Positions 54,910-64,000 of a stretch of 64,000 nucleotides of DNA are shown here, piece by piece. How positions within the stretch are numbered: the stretch's first letter is position 1; each line of letters starts with the position of its first letter. The position numbers and the translations under genes are program-made. The DNA is from Mesostigma viride (Eukaryota > Streptophyta > Mesostigmatophyceae > Mesostigmatales > Mesostigmataceae). The notes under the pieces were generated by a model, which saw nothing but the letters and a program-made list of their open reading frames with translations, was not told the origin of the DNA and ran no database searches. The stretch is taken from assembly GCA_009746045.1 (NCBI GenBank), contig RPFO01000034.1, positions 2,311,971 to 2,375,970 of the forward strand. Reading direction: 5' to 3'.

Positions 54910-55920
54910 AGACCAGGCCTTGCTTCAGCTTGGGTGTCCCCAGTGGGCTGCTTGACCAAAGTACCAAGTGGTGACTGGTGCTTACTGGTTGACAGCCGGT
55001 CCTTCAGGGTTAGGTACACCCTCCTGGACAGGAGTTGGTGTGGAATGTCACTCCTACCAGCTGAGAATCATGCCTGGCCCTCCCCATGGGGTTCAGAAGA
55101 GTCGCCAGGACTTAAGTCGACGCCTTTGGCCTCAAACAGTTAGGCCATGCAAGGGCAACCCGAATGCTGGTTCTTACAGGTTGCTGTATATATGTTTTCT
55201 AGTGCTTGTTTCCAACCTGTTGCTAATAAAGAACCTGGTTGTGTGACCATGTGGAACATGGTTGCCAGGGAGCCACATTCTGGGTTATATAATGCTTGAA
55301 TAAAACATAATCATGTCATGTCATTCTCATGTTGTTCTCATGGTTGTAATGTTTCTCTTGTGTAAAGTTCCAGGTCACCTATAAACCTGGAGGTTGGGGT
55401 GGGGTTCAATTCCCCAGCAGAGCCACAGCCTGGCATGAGTGATTCCTGGGCTTAACACCCAGTGAAGACATGGGCTCCCCAATAAGGCAGTATTTGTGTA
55501 GGTGCTACCTGAGTCTCTTTGAGCATAAAAGGGAAAGGCTGGCCAAGGCGGGCGCCATAAGAACGGGCGCCTGTGATAACTGTGAAAGATCAGGAACTCA
55601 CAATAATACGTTCTTGGCATCCTTTAATCCCAGCCATTGGACTAGGTAATGTGCCTTGACTTTAATCTAACACCAAGTTCCCAAGGAAAGGTTGGGAGCT
55701 GACCAAGGGGTCAGGGGATAACCTGGGGTGACCTCTGATTCACTGGCCAGTACACCTAGCCTGGTCCAAGGGCGTATATGTTGTTTCCCAAAAGGAGGCA
55801 GGACCCTGGGCCCTATCAGGTCTGATCAACCCCAAGGGACCAAGCGGTCTGTGGCTGAGTGGCACAAGCAAGGTTAGGCTTGTTTCAAGCTGGTCCAGCT
55901 CCAAAAGAAGAAAGGGTTGG
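54910..55920 (+). other. C3 3' non-coding region
   Basis: About 1 kb between RNase H and the 3' LTR, conserved as DNA in C4 (56961-57892, inverted), with AATAAA at about 55224 and 55299 and the polypurine tract at the end. No conserved ORF. Confidence 0.55.
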
Positions 55921-56307
55921 AGTTAGCATTTTGGGCAACCAATATGCTAAGTGGATGCAGTTTGGAAAGACCTTTCCAACGCCGTGCTGACCGCCTGAAA
56001 CAGACAAGGGACAAGAAAGATATCAAGTCCCGAAGTCCTAGCCATCCGTGGCCGACTAGGGTGCAGTCCTCTGGCATTGTGGACAGGACACGTGGCAGGC
56101 CGTGCCTGCACAGGCTTAGCCTGATTATCACGTGACTGTGGTCCACGTAGATCAGAGGAGCAGCAGCCTGTGACTGGTGGAATACTGGAGCTGGCACAGG
56201 TCTGCAAGGATACTAGGCCTTGCAGGCTTGTGACAGGTCCTGTACTTCCTAGGTTGCAGAGTCTAAGCAAATCCAGTTCGTCCTGGCTCTGCACTGATGC
56301 CAGTGGA
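55921..56307 (+). repeat. C3 3' LTR, truncated at the junction with C4
   Basis: Matches the first 387 bp of 48077-48718. Identity ends at CCAGTGGA, where sequence of the inverted C4 LTR begins. Confidence 0.75.
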
Positions 56308-56960
56308 TTTGCACAGCAACTCGTCAGCAGAGCTTGTGAGCTCCTGGTCCTTGCCGGCTGGAATGACCCAAGGCTGCTGGCTAGCAACCTTTATCCTCAC
56401 ACCAGGCCTACGACCCTCGATAGGCTCGCCACTCGTCGTGACGACCAAGGTTCGTGTGTGAAGACGCTCGTTGCCTCGTTGAGCCTCGAGCTATATGCAA
56501 CCTCGTTCCATCCTTGTTCCTCGGTCATGAGCAACGCTGGGCAACGCTACATTGCCAGAGCCTCGTATCACTGCCTTGCATCCTCGTTGCAGGCAGCATA
56601 CAGGAATCTCTGGCTATCCTGTGTCTAGGACAGCACAGGACCTGCCACAGTCCTGCAAGGACTTACATCCTTGCAGACCTGCTGGCTGGTTACTGGCTTC
56701 TACTAGCCACAGTACCGTTGAGCCCTCAGTACACTGTGTCCCAGTCACGTGAGAGTCCAGGCTAAGCCTGTGCAGGCACGGCCTGCCACGTGTCCTGTCC
56801 ACTATGTCCTGAGTGTGCACCGCCCTCGCCCACCGGTCGGCAGTACTTCGGGACTTGATAACTTTCTAGTCCCTTGTCTGTTCTAGGCGGTTGACACGGC
56901 GTTGGAAAGGTCTCCTCAACCTGCATCCATCTAGCACATTGGTGCCCCAATATGCTAACT
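56308..56960 (-). repeat. C4 3' LTR
   Basis: Inverted and diverged relative to the C3 LTR: shared blocks include the sites near 56780-56810 (GCCTGCCACGTGTCCTGTCC) and 56880-56950. The plus-strand right end is GCTAACT. Confidence 0.65.
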
Positions 56961-57892
56961 CCAACCCTTTCTTGTTTTGGAGCTTGGACCAGCCTGAGAA
57001 CCTATCAGCCACTGTCCCCACAAGCCTTGAACATCTGATCCCTCCCAGAGACCAGACCTGCCTTTTCTTTTGGAACCTGAGGTGCCTCCAAATATTAGCT
57101 AGGCCTGCTCATTGGTTCAAAGGTTGCCCTCTGACCCACATGACATCCCAACCCTTTCTTTGGGAACCTGGTGTAGATTAAAGTTAGGTCTTCACTTAGT
57201 CAGAGGAGTTTGGATAGAGGAGTCCATGAACGTACTATTGTGAGTTCCTGGTCATCCAGTTATCACAGGCGCCCGTTCATATGGCGCCCGCCACGGAGCC
57301 TCCTTTATCTTTTAAATCCTTCCAAAGACTGAGAGAGCCCTGACAATGTTAGCCAACACATGGGGAGCCCATGTCCTCACTGAGTCTCACTCAGGATTCA
57401 TACATGCCAGGCTGAGGTCAGCTGGGGAATCGAACCCCACCCCATATCCTCCAGGTTTGGATCAGCTCCTGGAACTGAGCATCACAAACAACAAGACATG
57501 ACAATAACAAGATTATGTTTTATTATAAAGAGTATAACCCATAGTGAGGCCCCTGGCAACCACGTCCAACATGGTCACACAACCAGGGATTTTATTAGCA
57601 TGCAACAGGTTGGTTACAGAGAATATATACAAATGTACAGCAACCTGTTAGAGCCAACACTTGGGCTGCCCTTGCAGGGTCCATTCCATGAAGACCCAAG
57701 GCCCATTACAAAGTCCTTAAGACTCTTCTGCAGCTCCATGACAGAGCCAGGCGAAATTCTCAGCCAGGGGAGTGACTCCACCCTGACCCCTGTCCAGCAG
57801 AGTGTGTCTGAACTCTGAAGGACCTGCTGTCAGCCACCACGTGGCTGCCCAGCCCACTGGGATGCCTCCCACCTAGAGCAAGGCTGTTTGGT

Positions 57893-58729
57893 CTACTCTG
57901 GCCCTCCCCCCTTGGAGGCCATGAGCCCACGAAGCAAAGGGTATTGCAGCTCAGCCTTCTCCTCCAGCTTGGTGAGAGCATCTGCAGGGTTGTCCACGCC
58001 AGCCACATGTTCAATGTTAGCTAAGCAAGACATTTCCTTGAGCAACAAATAATCAAGGTCCCTGCTCCTGGCCAGCTGCCTGTGCACAAACTGCACCATG
58101 CCCATGCTGTCAGTTCTTACCAGTGTGTGCATCTGCAACCGACAGGAAGCCACTTGACATAGCTGGTAAAATAGCTCCCTCAAGTAAAGAGCAGTATGAA
58201 GCCCTTCACAGATTGCCCTGCACTCAGCAATGTCACTGCTGGGAGTTACCCTGTTCTGCAACCGACTGTACCAGCAGACCAGAGAGGACTGTTCCTGCAC
58301 CAGGGATATTAATGCTGCTGCACGGCCCCTGACCTCTGTGACCTTCCTACTATCCATAGAACTGTCCACATAGAGCATCATGTCAAAAGGCCTGTACAAA
58401 TCCAAAGGACCCAGCATGAGAGGGGGAGACATGCGAACAGCCTCTACCACTCTCTCAGCACCCACCTCAACCAGTTGGGAATCGGTCAACCGACTCAGTA
58501 CCAACAGGTCAGGAGCACAAATGCTGGCCAGCCATGCCAACATACCTCGTATTGTTGCACATCTGGCCTGGGTGATGGGCTCCTGCAAGGCATCTATGAT
58601 CTGCTGAGGATAATCCTTACCACCCTCCAGCTGGATGGACCATGTACCCTGCTTGGACCAAGGTCGCCTGCATTCCACAAAACACCATGGGCTCATTCTC
58701 AACCATGTACTGGATCTTACCCAGTTCAA
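57893..58729 (-). CDS. C4 RT end and RNase H
   Basis: Minus frame: GGKDYPQQIIDALQEPITQA, MLAWLASICAPDLLVLSRLT (reads through the position where C3 is broken), MLYVDSSMDSRKVTEVRGRA, SSDIAECRAICEGLH, VRTDSMGMVQFVHRQL and GVDNPADALTKLEEKAELQY. A one-base change near 58650 separates it from the RT frame. Confidence 0.8.
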   Translation of the reverse strand: MNWVRSSTWLRMSPWCFVECRRPWSKQGTWSIQLEGGKDYPQQIIDALQEPITQARCATIRGMLAWLASICAPDLLVLSRLTDSQLVEVGAERVVEAVRMSPPLMLGPLDLYRPFDMMLYVDSSMDSRKVTEVRGRAAALISLVQEQSSLVCWYSRLQNRVTPSSDIAECRAICEGLHTALYLRELFYQLCQVASCRLQMHTLVRTDSMGMVQFVHRQLARSRDLDYLLLKEMSCLANIEHVAGVDNPADALTKLEEKAELQYPLLRGLMASKGGGPE

Positions 58730-60611
58730 ACCGTTTCTGGATCCTGGCCAGAGTCAACTCTTGCCAAGTGGGATGGCCCAGGAGATGCAGATCATCACCA
58801 TGCAGGGAGGCAAACGCTGGCAGCCCCTCATAGCTACCCTGAAACAGACAAGGATCAACTGGAGAGACTGAGAGACCACAGACAGACCTGAGGTACTTCT
58901 CCAAGCTCTTCCTCCAGATGATGGGACTCGATCTAAGGCCTTCCACGCCTTTGAGAATCCTCAAATACCTCGTCTTCAGCTCTGCCCTCCACACTGCAGG
59001 CACCTTAACAAAGAAAGGGGGTATTGTGCGCCAAGTATCCTGTGCTTCCTGCTGATCACCCTTAAGAAAAGCCCTCTTGAAATCTACCAACACAGAGCTA
59101 TAGGGTATCCCCTTCTGCAGAAAAGACAAATAAATGCACAACAAAATCCTCCATGTATCATGCAGCATCCCTGGTGTGTAAAGCTCCTCATCTGCTAACT
59201 GTCCAGTGCCATGGTACTCAGTCACAACTGGTCTAACATGTGGCACCTGCACGCCATCTACCTCCTTGAGCTTGAGGACAAACATCAATCTGAGCAGCTG
59301 GTGATCCTCAGGGAGGACATCCACAGGCTCTGCACAGTTGGCAACTATCCACTCATGCCCAGAAGCAACAAAGCCAAGAGTCCATGCCTTAGCCATCTTG
59401 GGGCTTTGCATCATCTCCACTAGCTTGCGCCAAGGTACAGGACTCGTTCCTGGGATCTGGTACCTCTGCACACCCAACTCACGTGGGTCAAACGTAGTAG
59501 GGAGGATCAGCAGGTCCCCAGCAATGGGCTCCTTTGTATCAGGACCCTCTGCCTCTAGACCCCTCACAGCCCTTACAGCCACACTAAGACCCTGGGAGTA
59601 GCGATATCTCTGCAAGGGAAGGCGGCCCTGCCCTTCTAATGCTAGCTCCTCAGAGGATATCCTCACCCCTGGTAAGCACAAGAAGTTCTGACCTAGAATG
59701 GCAGGCCCCTGATACCCTTCAACCACACTGAACGTGGTGGGCACCCCCAGGATAGGCACACTCACTTCTCCCAAGATCTTCATGGACACATTCCCAGAGA
59801 AATCAGACACAGCTAGGCAGCTAGGGGATGACCACTGCAAGCCTGCAGCATCCTCTACCCTTAGAATGGACACCTGTGAGTTGGTATCCACTTCTAGTGC
59901 TGGTGCCCCACATGACCCCCATCCCGTGAGCTTAGATACCTTGGGATCACGCTTGCTGTTCTGCAGAGCTCGAATGATGTCCGCCATAAGCAGCCCCCTG
60001 GACTGTGGTGCAGCCCTGGCCACCTCTGGCCTTGTGACAGACGTCTCAGCAGACTCCTGCTCACCCTCATCCATCCAGGACAGACCATAATCCAAGCATG
60101 GTGGGTTAGCATCTGCTGCCTGGCTCTCATCCTGCTCATCTCCCTCCAAGGGAGGATCAGGGCCGTCTTCAGGCCAGATTGCAGTTGGCCTTCTCTCCTT
60201 GACGTGAGCCCAGGATAGCCTGTACACGTGCTTGGGATTACTCTCCAAAGCCACCAGACAAGAATGGTTAGCTTCCTCAACATGGGTTACCTGCCCATCT
60301 TGCCACTTGCCACGCTTGCCTGGTAATGACGGTTCCTTCCACATCCTGACCCTCAGTCCCACCTGGGGCCTCAGCATTTTCCAACCCTTGTCCTTACGCC
60401 TCAATCTGGAAAACACCCTGTCTGCCTTCTTCAGGCAGGCTGCCACCACGTCCTGTGATAGCATACCAAACTGCAATGCCAGGGGAGAGACTGCCACACC
60501 ATCATAGTAATAGGTTACCCTGTGGTTAAGCTGCTCCTCAATCCCCTTACACCAAGCTGCTTTCTCTAGAGCTGATGCCACAACAGGCACACTCCTAGCT
60601 GCTAGCACCAC
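58617..60611 (-). CDS. C4 Pol: integrase C-terminus, protease-like domain and RT in one frame
   Basis: 664 codons without interruption. Residues 1-120: integrase end (VLAARSVPVVASALEKAAWC, VGLRVRMWKEPSLPGKRGKW). About 120-235: acidic linker. About 236-330: protease-like domain with LEVDTNSQVSILRVEDAAGL (59870-59905), VSDFSGNVSMKILGEVSVPI and GPAILGQNFLCLPGV. About 400-650: RT with LVDFKRAFLKGDQ, GLRSSPIIWRKSLEKYLRS and ASLHGDDLHLLG (HGDD at 58791-58802). This is the best single piece of evidence that protease lies between integrase and RT in this lineage, since no frame change separates the three. Confidence 0.85.
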   Translation of the reverse strand: MVLAARSVPVVASALEKAAWCKGIEEQLNHRVTYYYDGVAVSPLALQFGMLSQDVVAACLKKADRVFSRLRRKDKGWKMLRPQVGLRVRMWKEPSLPGKRGKWQDGQVTHVEEANHSCLVALESNPKHVYRLSWAHVKERRPTAIWPEDGPDPPLEGDEQDESQAADANPPCLDYGLSWMDEGEQESAETSVTRPEVARAAPQSRGLLMADIIRALQNSKRDPKVSKLTGWGSCGAPALEVDTNSQVSILRVEDAAGLQWSSPSCLAVSDFSGNVSMKILGEVSVPILGVPTTFSVVEGYQGPAILGQNFLCLPGVRISSEELALEGQGRLPLQRYRYSQGLSVAVRAVRGLEAEGPDTKEPIAGDLLILPTTFDPRELGVQRYQIPGTSPVPWRKLVEMMQSPKMAKAWTLGFVASGHEWIVANCAEPVDVLPEDHQLLRLMFVLKLKEVDGVQVPHVRPVVTEYHGTGQLADEELYTPGMLHDTWRILLCIYLSFLQKGIPYSSVLVDFKRAFLKGDQQEAQDTWRTIPPFFVKVPAVWRAELKTRYLRILKGVEGLRSSPIIWRKSLEKYLRSVCGLSVSPVDPCLFQGSYEGLPAFASLHGDDLHLLGHPTWQELTLARIQKRFELGKIQYMVENEPMVFCGMQATLVQAGYMVHPAGGW

Positions 60612-60637
60612 TGTTTTTACTTCACGTATAGATCTCT

Positions 60638-61483
60638 CTACAGCTCCCTGCTGCCCATGGATTCCCTAGGGACCACTACCAACTTACAAGGAAGCTGGTC
60701 AGCCAGCTTGATCAAGCAGTCAAACTGCAAGTCAGCTTGCACCTTGGTGTACACCCCAAAGCCTGGCAACAAAGACTGGAGACCCATCAACAGCTGATGC
60801 TCCTGCATTCCAGGAAGAATGGTCAGCAACCTATATCTGCTAAACCTATCCACCCCCACCAACAGATACATGCCCCTGATGTGTTGGATGTCCACCTGGA
60901 TATCCCCCCGCTCTCTAGCAGGTTCTCTGGCATGGGACTGTGGGAGGCGAACAGCATTCTCCTGACAGACACAATTCTGAGCAGCTGCACTGCAGGCCTC
61001 TAGCAAAGGCTCCTTGCCAATCTTCCAAGCAAACATCTCTGCCTGCTTAGAGTGACCAAAGATATGGTGTAGAGTGTTTCCAGCCTGAGCATAGCTCAAC
61101 CCCCTGTCAGCCTGGCTGCACAGAGAGGAACGTGACAAAGACTGTGTGCTTGGGATAGCACGACCCACCTGCTGTTCTCTTGCTCCAGGGACCTCCTCCA
61201 AGGTAGCTCGGCTCCCAGAGCCAGCCCCGGTTCCCACAGAAGCTGCAGGTCCTTCCAGTCTGGCGGCTTGACTCCCAGAGTCAACCCCAACAACTGGAGA
61301 CCCTGCACCTGCCACAGGCACAGGGAATTCCACTGCTGCAGCAGCGTTATTGCAATCATTGAGTGGAAGCACCTCATCATTCCCAACCCCTTGCTGCTGC
61401 ACAAGAGGGACACCCCCATTACTATGTACAACTGTTCGTCCCACTAGGGGTGATTGACTATTTACAGGGGACAACATCTCAAG
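60638..61483 (-). CDS. C4 Pol: linker and integrase N-terminal part (in frame with Gag after UGA)
   Basis: Continues the Gag frame after TGA (61484-61486) with LEMLSPVNSQSPL, matching LATSSPVNSQSPL of C3. Zinc region NTLHHIFGHSKQ...NCVC, core VDIQHIRGMYLLVGVDRFSR and KVQADLQFD. It ends at 60638 by a one-base lesion at GSREL; the catalytic Glu segment continues in the next frame. Confidence 0.8.
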   Translation of the reverse strand, partial: LEMLSPVNSQSPLVGRTVVHSNGGVPLVQQQGVGNDEVLPLNDCNNAAAAVEFPVPVAGAGSPVVGVDSGSQAARLEGPAASVGTGAGSGSRATLEEVPGAREQQVGRAIPSTQSLSRSSLCSQADRGLSYAQAGNTLHHIFGHSKQAEMFAWKIGKEPLLEACSAAAQNCVCQENAVRLPQSHAREPARERGDIQVDIQHIRGMYLLVGVDRFSRYRLLTILPGMQEHQLLMGLQSLLPGFGVYTKVQADLQFDCLIKLADQLPCKLVVVPRESMGSREL

Positions 61484-62557
61484 TCATGGCTTACCCACCT
61501 GGCCAGAGCCTGCTCCAGCAGACTTGGCCTGGTCTGGGCAGTCACGTCGCCAATGACCCGTCCTGCCACATCCAAAGCACTTGTCATCCTTCCCAGCAGC
61601 AGCCTTCTTCAGGCCACCCTGGTTCTGGCTGCTCTGACTGGCCTGGGTGCCCTGGCCCTGGCTCTTGCCTTGCCCTTGGCCACCCTTGTTCTGCTGACCA
61701 CCCTGGTGACCACCAGCCTGCTGCTGACCCTTGCCTTTGGATCCCTGCTGCTGGCCCTTGCCACCCTGGTTACCATTCTGCCTGCGCCTGTTAGCCCTCT
61801 GACGCCTACTAGGTCTGGTTTCTCCCTGAGCACCCTGCCCAGGGGCGTCACCATGGACCTGATGAGCGGAGGCTGAAGGGGCACCAGTCACCTGGATTGC
61901 CTTGCAAGCAGCATTGTCAGATGGACGGATATTGAAAATAACCTTTTGCAAGGCTGGCCACGTCCCATCTGTCTGATCAGCAAACATCCTAGCTGCATTT
62001 CTCCCATCCACACTCAGCCCCATGCGATCCAGGAAGTAATCTGCCACTGCTCTATCAGTCAGATTGAAGCCATGCTTGGCCCCCTTCTCCCTGATGCGTG
62101 TGAGCCGCTGCAGCTCCTCAGCTATTGTGCCCTTGATCTCAAAGGTATCATAGCTGAGCTTATAGTGATTAGTGAGGTTGAGTACCTTATCAGAAAACTC
62201 CTGACGTAGGCCCTCTAGGAACTGAGACCAAGTCAGCTTGTCCTTGACAGCCTGCCTAGCCTTGTCCCTCACCCGCTCACTTGAATCCCTATTAGTCGTG
62301 GATGTGTGGAATACCTGCACAAGGTTGACAGTGGGATCTACAGAGCATGAAACTAGCTCCATATCCTCCAACCACTTGTCTAGCTCTTCCTGTCCCACAG
62401 GAGGCTTGAGAGGCTTCTGGCCATTCATCACAGCCACAGCACTCATATGAGGTCTAGTCCCAGGCAAAGCACGAGGGTCACTGCCAATGACAGCAGCTCC
62501 TACTGGTGCTAATGGCGCAGGAACATAGCTGCAGGAACACCAGACGGAGGCACACAT
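61484..62557 (-). CDS. C4 Gag, ending at UGA before Pol
   Basis: Capsid-like QEELDKWLEDMELVSCSVDP, WSQFLEGLRQEFSDKVLNLT and ADYFLDRMGLSVDGRN closely match C3. A Gln/Gly/Lys-rich linker follows, and the knuckle CFGCGRTGHWRRDC. The stop TGA is followed by CTT and the same frame continues into Pol. The N-terminal part before 62557 is frame-shifted (basic, Arg/Gly-rich stretch at 62588-62779), so the true start is not recovered. Confidence 0.75.
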   Translation of the reverse strand: MCASVWCSCSYVPAPLAPVGAAVIGSDPRALPGTRPHMSAVAVMNGQKPLKPPVGQEELDKWLEDMELVSCSVDPTVNLVQVFHTSTTNRDSSERVRDKARQAVKDKLTWSQFLEGLRQEFSDKVLNLTNHYKLSYDTFEIKGTIAEELQRLTRIREKGAKHGFNLTDRAVADYFLDRMGLSVDGRNAARMFADQTDGTWPALQKVIFNIRPSDNAACKAIQVTGAPSASAHQVHGDAPGQGAQGETRPSRRQRANRRRQNGNQGGKGQQQGSKGKGQQQAGGHQGGQQNKGGQGQGKSQGQGTQASQSSQNQGGLKKAAAGKDDKCFGCGRTGHWRRDCPDQAKSAGAGSGQVGKP

Positions 62558-63246
62558 GGTCTCTTACCAGGTGCTTGCCGTTCAGCATCATTCTGGCCCT
62601 CCCCCGTCAGCACCACGCCGTCGGTTGGCCACCCTGCACGCTCCTCCCCTTGTGCCACCTCTTTCCTCTTCCGGTTGGAGCCCTCCTGCCATTGACGCCC
62701 TCTGCCGTTGGGATCGCCTGTCCCTCTGGCACGACGTTGGCGGGGCCTCCCGTGTCTGCCCTTGCCTCACCCCCGCCATCCCCCGCTCCGCCCCGCTCCC
62801 GCTGCCGCCCCGCGCGTGTTACGAAGCATTATAGAATACACAGAAACACACGCAGATATGGCTGCTGGAACCCACTCAGGCTCACGCACTTACTCCAGAC
62901 GAGGCCGCCTCCTGGCTTGCACTCGCCTGCCCCTCCTCACGGTCTGGACGCTGCTCAACACCCTCAGCAACCGGTGTGGCTGCTGCTGCCTCTGCGACAA
63001 TCTGGAGGTTGGGTTAAACTCTCCCAGCACGCAGGTCACAGGTCGCCCGTCTCCTTGCGTTCGACTGGATGTTGTGTCTCACCTGGGTTGCGATGCCAAG
63101 CAAGTCGCGTACCCACCGCTTACCGCCGCCGACAGCTCGTTCTGCTCGCCTCGGCCGTAACGGTCGTACTCGTGAGTCACCTCACGAGGGAATGCAGATC
63201 AGCTCTCTGCCTTCCTCGTAGGTCTCGGTAGTGCCGTCGCCCTCGT

Positions 63247-64000
63247 TTATCTGCTGGGCTGAGCGCTTGACGGAGCCCTCTGGCTTGTCAGTCCACTCAA
63301 ATGGACGTCTTCAGGCGTCTTCTCGACCCCCGTGACAATCTCCACCTCCGGACCCCACGCAGTGGTGGTTTCCGGCCTCGGTGTATCAAGCCTTGAGTAT
63401 ACCCCGAAAGGCTGCGTGGTAATAAAGAACCTGTCTGCGTACCCTCTCGACTCTTGCAAAAGGACAGCAACAAGATTCTCAATGGTTTGGGCAAATACCT
63501 CTGCCGTGCTCCAAGGATTTACCGTCTCCCGAGCACGCGCGTTCCGGATGATGTCGGCGTCTGGTACCCCCTCTCCTAGCACTGCTGTCGCCACCCAGTG
63601 GTTAAACAGTCGGGTGCTGCCGAGCGCTGTTGCCACAATCTGGCTAAGCGCCTCCCTGGCTAGGTCGAGACCGGCAAGCGTGATATGGGCGCCCTGATAA
63701 GCGACCTCCACACGATTAGCAGTTTCAGCTAGCGCGTCACGTAGCGCACCAACTCTTCCACCGCCACTCGCCCCGTCTCACCTGGAGAAATCACGACGCG
63801 AGCCCGTTGAATAATCGGGTCCGCCGCCGCTGGCCTGCTGCCTCCCCCACTCACCGCCACCCACCCCTCTTCTGCCAAGTGCCTCGCTACGTAGGCCGCT
63901 TGCACGAATGTTGGAGCGTTTGCTTGGTTACGGTAGGGGAAAAACGCTTGCGCGTCTCTCTGCTCGTTCGCCTCACCAGCACCGTGGCTGCTTGACGATG
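63247..64000 (-). CDS. C4 ORF1, partial
   Basis: Homologue of the C3 ORF1 protein: VAYQGAHITLAGLDLAREAL and VNPWSTAEVFAQTIENLVAV, then TTQPFGVYSRLDTPR and VEIVTGVEKTPEDVH. It is broken by a frame change near 63715 and leaves the window. Conservation with C3 is the main evidence that ORF1 is protein-coding. Confidence 0.6.

Larger units (their letters stand above)
48077..56307 (+). mobile_element. C3: Ty1/copia-like element with integrase-protease-RT order
   Basis: 5' LTR 48077-48718 (AGTTAG...CTAACT), ORF1, Gag, UGA, Pol (integrase, protease-like, RT, RNase H), about 1 kb of 3' non-coding DNA, polypurine AAAAGAAGAAAGGGTTGG, and the first 387 bp of the 3' LTR (from 55921), where it meets C4. 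It is close to C4 over its whole length and a distant relative of C1. Two 1-bp lesions (near 52620 and 54310) break Pol. Confidence 0.85.
56308..64000 (-). mobile_element. C4: Ty1/copia-like element, inverted relative to C3, running out of the window
   Basis: Same architecture as C3 on the minus strand: 3' LTR 56308-56960 (on the minus strand starts AGTTAGCATA; the far end is not clear), polypurine AAGAAAGGGTTGG, RNase H, RT, protease-like, integrase, Gag, ORF1. 5' LTR lies beyond 64000. Protein identity to C3 is high but with many substitutions, so the pair is not a recent inverted duplication. Either C4 inserted into the C3 3' LTR or a rearrangement joined them; the TSD cannot be checked here. 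Confidence 0.8.

Overview
The window is eukaryotic nuclear DNA. GC-rich exons with GT-AG introns, an algal-type multi-pass membrane protein gene, and diverse Ty1/copia, Ty3/gypsy, LINE, CACTA and TTAA-target transposons point to a green alga; species not identified. No rRNA, tRNA, CRISPR array or prokaryotic operon was seen.

Layout. 1-1586 is the right part of a TTAA-flanked (piggyBac-like) non-autonomous DNA element, followed at 1597-1832 by a small SINE-like insertion. 2302-9852 carries the only host gene I can support: eight exons with matching splice phases, encoding a membrane protein with a long Ser/Pro-rich tail. 10405-13098 is a 5'-truncated LINE (A) with a 16-bp target-site duplication (TSD). 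About 13669-16600 is a second LINE (B1, minus strand) interrupted by a nested non-autonomous element (B2). From 16602 onward lies a decayed Ty3/gypsy element (G1) that can be followed across 30 kb because each insertion in it has readable ends: a Gag-protease-only copia element C2 (17795-22735, TSD CGCTG), a large copia-like element C1 (24937-42308, TSD GTAGC) that itself contains an 8-kb CACTA transposon (33180-41243), a second copy of the TTAA element (43503-45815), and the 5' end of a relative, G2 (47263-48076). G2 is cut by copia-like element C3 (48077 to about 56307, plus strand), which meets C4 (minus strand, running out of the window) tail to tail.

The most unusual content is the lineage formed by C1, C3 and C4. 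In all three the aspartic-protease-like domain lies after the integrase and before the reverse transcriptase (canonical Ty1/copia order is protease-integrase-RT-RNase H). Its active-site motif is D-T-[NQ]-[SA] rather than D-[ST]-G, the RT catalytic box is HGDD rather than Y[VA]DD, the LTR ends are AGTT...AACT rather than TG...CA, and an extra unrecognised ORF precedes gag. In C3 and C4 gag and pol are in the same frame, separated by one UGA followed by CU (UGA CUA in C3), which suggests stop-codon readthrough.

The second theme is modular LINE 3' ends: two different hairpin-plus-(TTAA)n tails, each found on two otherwise unrelated insertions, suggesting small elements that borrow LINE 3' recognition structures.
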